Source of the DNA: an uncultured Thermoguttaceae bacterium
GTDB lineage: Bacteria; Planctomycetota; Planctomycetia; Pirellulales; Thermoguttaceae
DNA length: 17,036 nt
NCBI GenBank assembly: GCA_934725735.1
Contig: CAKVCP010000040.1
Location: 1-17,036 of the forward strand
Direction of reading: 5' to 3'
The notes under the pieces were generated by a model, which had not been told where the DNA came from, ran no database searches, and was given only the letters and a program-made list of their open reading frames with translations. The position numbers and the translations under genes are program-made. Below, piece by piece: positions 13,870 through 17,036 of the stretch (its first letter is position 1; every line of letters begins with the position of its first letter).

Positions 13870-15345
13870 ATGTTTGAATCGCTTACCTCTAAGCTTAGCG
13901 ACGCGTTTCGTTCTATTTCGGGACGAGGACGTCTTACGGAATCGAATGTTCGTGAAGGGCTCGAGATGGTGCGGCAGGCGCTTCTCGAAGCGGACGCGAG
14001 CGTCGAGGTCGCTCGGCAATTTGTCGAGACCGTGGAGCAGAAGTTTCTTGGAACGGAAGTTTCGAAGGCCCTCAATCCTACCCAACAGATTTTACAGATC
14101 GTCAACGAAGAGTTGATTAATTTGATGGGGCCCGTCGATTCGACGATTCCCGAAGGGACTCCCTTCACGACGATCATGCTTTGCGGTCTGCAAGGCTCCG
14201 GTAAGACCACGACGTGCGGTAAGCTGGGTAAGAAATTGCTCGACGCGGGACGCAAACCGATGTTTGTCGCCGCCGACCTTCAAAGACCAGCGGCTATCGA
14301 TCAGCTGGAAATCCTCGGAAAACAGCTCGACGTTCCGGTCTTTGTCGATCGCGAATGTAAGGATCCGGTCGACGTCTGCAAACGCGCGCTGAAACAAGCG
14401 AAGGATTTAGACGTTAGCGTCGTCATTCTCGACACCGCCGGTCGTCTTCATGTCGACGACGACCTGATGAAACAGCTCGTTGAGATTGAGCGCAAGGTCA
14501 GTCCCGACCAAGTGTACTTTGTCGTTGACTCGATGGTAGGTCAAGACGCCGTGAATAGCGCCAAGGCGTTTAACGACGCGCTTGAACTCGACGGCGTCGT
14601 TTTGACGAAACTCGACGGCGACGCGCGCGGCGGCGTGGCTCTTTCCGTTAAGGCGATTACCGGCGTTCCGATTAAGTTCATCGGCGTCGGCGAAGGTCTT
14701 GAGGCTTTGGAGGAGTTTCATCCCGACCGAATGGCGAGCCGTATGCTCGGCATGGGCGACGTTTTAACTCTCATCGAGTCTGTCCAGGCCAAGTTTGACG
14801 AGAAAGAACTTGAACGACAGCAACAGCAACTCGAGAAGGGCGTTTTTACGCTCGACGATTTCCGCAAGCAGATGTCTCAAGCGTCTCGCCTTGGATCCAT
14901 GAGTAAAATCATGAGTTTCATCCCTGGTATGGGGCGATTGAGCGGAATCCTCGGCGAGATGAACGTCGATCCTGATCGCGAATTGCGTCGCATCGGCGGA
15001 CTTATCGATTCCATGACGCCTGAAGAACGACGTCATCCGGAGATTATTGATTCGCGACGTAAGAAGAGAATTGCCGCAGGCGCGGGCGTCGAGGTTTCTC
15101 GCGTCAACGAGTTGCTTCAGATGCACCAGCGCATGGCGGGAATGGTCAAGAGCTTCTCGTCTCTTGGAATGGGAGATCGAATGCGCGCGCTCAACCAATT
15201 GACAAATCAAGCGTCGGCGAATCCCTTCGGCATGTTTGGTCCCGCGAAGAAGGGTTCGACCGGCAAACGGTTGACTCCAAAGGAACGCGAAGCCCAGCGT
15301 AAGCGCTTGGAAAAAGCGCGTCGGGATAAGAAACGCAAGAAGTGA
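13870..15345 (+). CDS. ffh: Signal recognition particle protein Ffh (SRP54 GTPase)
   Basis: A 491-aa GTPase that binds 4.5S/SRP RNA and signal sequences and delivers ribosomes to FtsY at the membrane. The N domain (about 1-90) has the RLTESNVREGLEMVRQALLEAD stretch in helical form. The G domain (about 98-300) shows the P-loop GLQGSGKTT (106-114), DLQRPAA (136-142), DTAGRLHVDDDLM (188-200) and TKLDGDARGGVALS (246-259). The methionine-rich M domain (about 310-455) has SFIPGMGRL and the RNA-binding region SRRKKRIAAGAGVEV, and a Lys/Arg-rich tail ends in KKRKK. Length is slightly above the E. coli protein (453 aa) because of this tail. Only a short TAGG precedes the ATG. It heads the cluster with rpsP, trmD and rplS, an order shared by many bacteria. 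No SRP RNA gene was recognised in this window. Confidence 0.97.
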   Translation: MFESLTSKLSDAFRSISGRGRLTESNVREGLEMVRQALLEADASVEVARQFVETVEQKFLGTEVSKALNPTQQILQIVNEELINLMGPVDSTIPEGTPFTTIMLCGLQGSGKTTTCGKLGKKLLDAGRKPMFVAADLQRPAAIDQLEILGKQLDVPVFVDRECKDPVDVCKRALKQAKDLDVSVVILDTAGRLHVDDDLMKQLVEIERKVSPDQVYFVVDSMVGQDAVNSAKAFNDALELDGVVLTKLDGDARGGVALSVKAITGVPIKFIGVGEGLEALEEFHPDRMASRMLGMGDVLTLIESVQAKFDEKELERQQQQLEKGVFTLDDFRKQMSQASRLGSMSKIMSFIPGMGRLSGILGEMNVDPDRELRRIGGLIDSMTPEERRHPEIIDSRRKKRIAAGAGVEVSRVNELLQMHQRMAGMVKSFSSLGMGDRMRALNQLTNQASANPFGMFGPAKKGSTGKRLTPKEREAQRKRLEKARRDKKRKK

Positions 15346-15353
15346 TCCCGTTG

Positions 15354-15372
15354 GCGTCTCTTGCGTAGACGC
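15354..15372 (+). other. Hairpin just after ffh
   Basis: GCGTCT (15354-15359) and AGACGC (15367-15372) form a perfect 6-bp stem over a 7-base loop, starting 8 bases after the ffh stop. No T-tract follows, so it is more likely an mRNA processing or stability element than an intrinsic terminator. Confidence 0.35.
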
Positions 15373-15454
15373 GTCAATAAACCGATCAAATATACTTAAA
15401 AGAGAACATTGGGAAACGCCCATAAATAGAACGACGTCGATAGACTCGGCGTGA

Positions 15455-15528
15455 TCGAGAGTCTTCTCGAAAACGCGTCCCCCTTTTGGAGTTTGACGCC
15501 GTTCGAATTTGGTCCGACGCTAGTCGGA
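15455..15528 (+). promoter_or_regulatory. Structured leader of rpsP with two perfect hairpins
   Basis: TCGAGA (15455-15460) pairs with TCTCGA (15465-15470) around GTCT, and TCCGAC (15513-15518) pairs with GTCGGA (15523-15528) around GCTA. The second stem ends 16 bases before the rpsP Shine-Dalgarno, where ribosomal-protein genes often carry autoregulatory RNA structure. A TATACT at 15391-15396 could be the -10 of an internal promoter, but no good -35 is present. Pairing is observed; function is inferred. Confidence 0.35.
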
Positions 15529-15556
15529 AAACATCATTGTTATTAGGAGTAATATC

Positions 15557-15904
15557 GTGTCTGTAAGAATTCGTATGAAGAAATTTGGTCGTAAGCATCG
15601 ACCGTTTTTCCGCGTTGTTGCCGTTGACGCTCGTCGTCCCCGCGACGGTCGCGTCCTTGAAGAACTTGGCACCTATGATCCGCTCGTTCCTGAAACGGAC
15701 GCGCGCGCGATCCTCAATGGCGAACGCATCCAGTATTGGCTTGGCGTTGGCGCTCAGCCGAGCGACAAGGTTGCCGTCTTGATTAAGAAGTATGGCGCCA
15801 ATGGTAAGAAGCTCGAAGAACAGAAAGCCGCTCTCGAACGTCTTGCCGCTCTTCGTCGTCGTCCCGCGGTTCCCGCCGCCGAGGCCGCTCCTGTCGCCGA
15901 GTGA
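15557..15904 (+). CDS. rpsP: 30S ribosomal protein S16
   Basis: A 115-aa protein of the small ribosomal subunit that helps assemble the 5' domain of 16S rRNA. The N-terminal core SVRIRMKKFGRKHRPFFRVV and DARRPRDGRVLEELGTYDP, then GERIQYWLGVGAQPSDKV, are diagnostic. The core ends near residue 85; the rest is an Ala/Pro/Arg-rich tail (RRRPAVPAAEAAPVAE) longer than in E. coli (82 aa). It starts with GTG, supported by AGGAG (15545-15549) at 7-base spacing. It lies 211 bases after ffh and 72 before trmD, with rimM absent between them. Confidence 0.97.
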   Translation: MSVRIRMKKFGRKHRPFFRVVAVDARRPRDGRVLEELGTYDPLVPETDARAILNGERIQYWLGVGAQPSDKVAVLIKKYGANGKKLEEQKAALERLAALRRRPAVPAAEAAPVAE

Positions 15905-15946
15905 TAAACTTGGTTGTCGCTACAAATTTTTAACCTTTTAAATTAG

Positions 15947-15963
15947 GCGTCGAACCCAGACGC
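15947..15963 (+). other. Short hairpin upstream of trmD
   Basis: GCGTC (15947-15951) and GACGC (15959-15963) form a 5-bp stem over a 7-base loop, ending 13 bases before the trmD ATG. It has the same GCGTC/GACGC stem and loop length as the hairpin after ffh. Since GACG/CGTC words are frequent here, chance is a real alternative. Confidence 0.25.
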
Positions 15964-15976
15964 GAAAGTAAAACAG

Positions 15977-16678
15977 ATGCGCTTTGACGTTCTCACGCTC
16001 TTTCCAGGCATTTTTGAAGGGTATCTTGCTGAAAGCCTTTTGAAGGACGCCATGGAACGTGGGTTGCTTGAAGTGAATCTTTACAACATGCGCGATTGGG
16101 CTAACGACAAACACAACACGATGGACGACCGTCCCTTTGGCGGCGGGCCGGGCATGGTGTTAAAAGTCGACAGGGTCGTGCCATGCGTTGAGGCTGTTCA
16201 AAGTTTCGCGTCTCGACCGGGAAGGGTTCTTATGATGACCCCTCAAGGTCGTCCGCTAACTCAACGCGTCGTTGAGGAGCTTGCTCAGGAAGAACGTTTG
16301 CTTCTTCTTTGCGGTCGATACGAAGGTTTTGATCAGCGAGTCGTAGATATTCTTCAACCTGACGAGATATCAATCGGGGACTATGTCTTGAATGGCGGAG
16401 AAGTTGCGGCTGCGGTCATCATCGATTCTGTAATGCGTTTGATCCCTGGCGTGCTGGGGGATGAGAATTCAGCGGTGGTTGATTCTTTTTCTTCAGGCAA
16501 TCGCCTTTTGGAAGAGGACCAGTATACGCGACCTCGCGAGTATCGAGGTTTAGCGGTTCCTGAGATTTTACTCAGCGGCGATCATGGTCTGATCGAAAAA
16601 TGGCGGGAAGCGAATCGCCTAGATAAAACGTTTTTGCGTCGTCCTGATTTGTTAGACGACGAACCGTCAGATTATTAA
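15977..16678 (+). CDS. trmD: tRNA (guanine-N1-)-methyltransferase TrmD
   Basis: A 233-aa SPOUT methyltransferase that makes m1G37 in tRNAs, using S-adenosylmethionine, to prevent +1 frameshifting. Family motifs are FDVLTLFPGIFEGYL (3-17), DDRPFGGGPGMVLK (50-63), LLCGRYEGFDQRV (110-122) and EISIGDYVLNGGE (130-142), the last two belonging to the trefoil knot that binds the cofactor. Asp169 in VVDSF corresponds by position to the catalytic Asp of E. coli TrmD, and QYTRPREYRG (182-191) contacts tRNA in the family. Only a weak purine stretch (GAAAG) precedes the ATG. It lies between rpsP and rplS in the conserved cluster. The tRNA substrate genes are not in the window. Confidence 0.97.
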   Translation: MRFDVLTLFPGIFEGYLAESLLKDAMERGLLEVNLYNMRDWANDKHNTMDDRPFGGGPGMVLKVDRVVPCVEAVQSFASRPGRVLMMTPQGRPLTQRVVEELAQEERLLLLCGRYEGFDQRVVDILQPDEISIGDYVLNGGEVAAAVIIDSVMRLIPGVLGDENSAVVDSFSSGNRLLEEDQYTRPREYRGLAVPEILLSGDHGLIEKWREANRLDKTFLRRPDLLDDEPSDY

Positions 16679-16879
16679 CGCGTTGACGTCGCGCCTTGAT
16701 CGTATGGCGAGGTCAAGCGTCTGACGGAGAAGGAGACGGGTCGGTGGAAAGAAACGGCGAAAACCTTCGTCGCGAGAGTTAAACGAATCTTTCGACCTTC
16801 TTTTTAGTCCGATTTGTGACGTCGGAAGTTTTTAACGCCTCCTTACAATAGAACATTTAAAAAAATAAGGAATATATCC

Positions 16880-17036
16880 GTGAGTCAAGAACTTATTCGT
16901 CTGGTGGAAGCTCGCGCCAAAAAAGAGAACGTTTCCCAATTTGAAATCGGCGATCGCGTCAACGTGCATTGCAAGATTCTTGAAGGCGACAAAGAGCGCA
17001 TCCAGGTATTTAACGGCGACGTCATTGCCCGTAGTG
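16880..17036 (+). CDS. rplS: 50S ribosomal protein L19, 5' part cut by the window edge
   Basis: Fifty-two codons are present, beginning with GTG and running off the right end without a stop. The translation starts SQELIRLVEARAKKENVSQF, followed by EIGDRVNVHCKILEGDKERIQVFNGDVIARS, the conserved N-terminal half of L19, which sits at the interface of the two subunits. AAGGA (16867-16871) lies 8 bases before the start. The gene follows trmD by 201 bases. That gap holds a TACAAT at 16844-16849 that could be a -10, but no good -35 was found. Confidence 0.93.
   Translation, partial: MSQELIRLVEARAKKENVSQFEIGDRVNVHCKILEGDKERIQVFNGDVIARS

Noticed and set aside
13839..13877. tRNA-like stretch with AGTGGTAGAG resembling a D-arm upstream of ffh
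   Set aside because: No acceptor stem, anticodon arm or T-arm (GGTTCRA) can be assembled around it, and it runs into the ffh start.
14764..15423. 219-aa minus-strand open frame across the Ffh M domain
   Set aside because: It overlaps the conserved ffh coding sequence entirely on the opposite strand and has no recognisable domain; long antisense frames are common here because of the base composition.

Overview
The window most likely comes from a planctomycete (Planctomycetota). This is an inference from gene content: a secreted fusion of an alpha/alpha-toroid (squalene-cyclase/prenyltransferase-like) domain with a DUF4159 region, a free-standing CoaB-type ligase not fused to CoaC, a secreted DUF4350/GATase-like protein, an ECF sigma factor followed by a large single-pass membrane protein, and an ffh-rpsP-trmD-rplS cluster without rimM. 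An Mrp ATPase with an N-terminal cysteine cluster and a C_GCAxxG_C_C family protein, both common in anaerobes, suggest an anaerobic, perhaps host-associated lineage. Base composition is near balanced, with a visible excess of GACG/CGTC words. I see no mobile elements, CRISPR array, rRNA or tRNA.

Layout. 1-2517 (+): a leader with two inverted repeats, an ECF sigma factor, and an unrecognised 534-aa single-pass membrane protein that may be its regulatory partner. 2566-4158 (-): a secreted DUF4350-like protein, divergent from the next unit across a compact two-promoter region. 4378-5971 (+): CoaB-type phosphopantothenate-cysteine ligase and an Mrp/NBP35 Fe-S carrier ATPase, ending at a bidirectional terminator (5999-6033). 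6050-10421 (-), in transcription order: TatD nuclease, a secreted two-part protein of unknown function, endonuclease III, a DUF486 four-helix membrane protein and a C_GCAxxG_C_C protein. 10711-13689 (+): CsrA behind a GGA-rich leader, then an 864-aa secreted toroid/DUF4159 protein. 13870-17036 (+): Ffh, ribosomal protein S16, TrmD and the first 52 codons of L19.

The right end is a translation and secretion housekeeping cluster: SRP GTPase, two ribosomal proteins and the tRNA m1G37 methyltransferase. The centre carries cofactor and Fe-S biogenesis (CoaB, Mrp), DNA maintenance (Nth, itself an Fe-S enzyme, and TatD) and post-transcriptional control (CsrA). The least explained material is the sigma-linked membrane protein, three exported proteins of unknown role (two with GATase-like Rossmann modules), and structured non-coding stretches upstream of the sigma gene, csrA, rpsP and the 526-aa secreted gene. 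I do not see a clear new multi-gene system. The sigma/membrane-protein pair is the best candidate for an uncharacterised unit.
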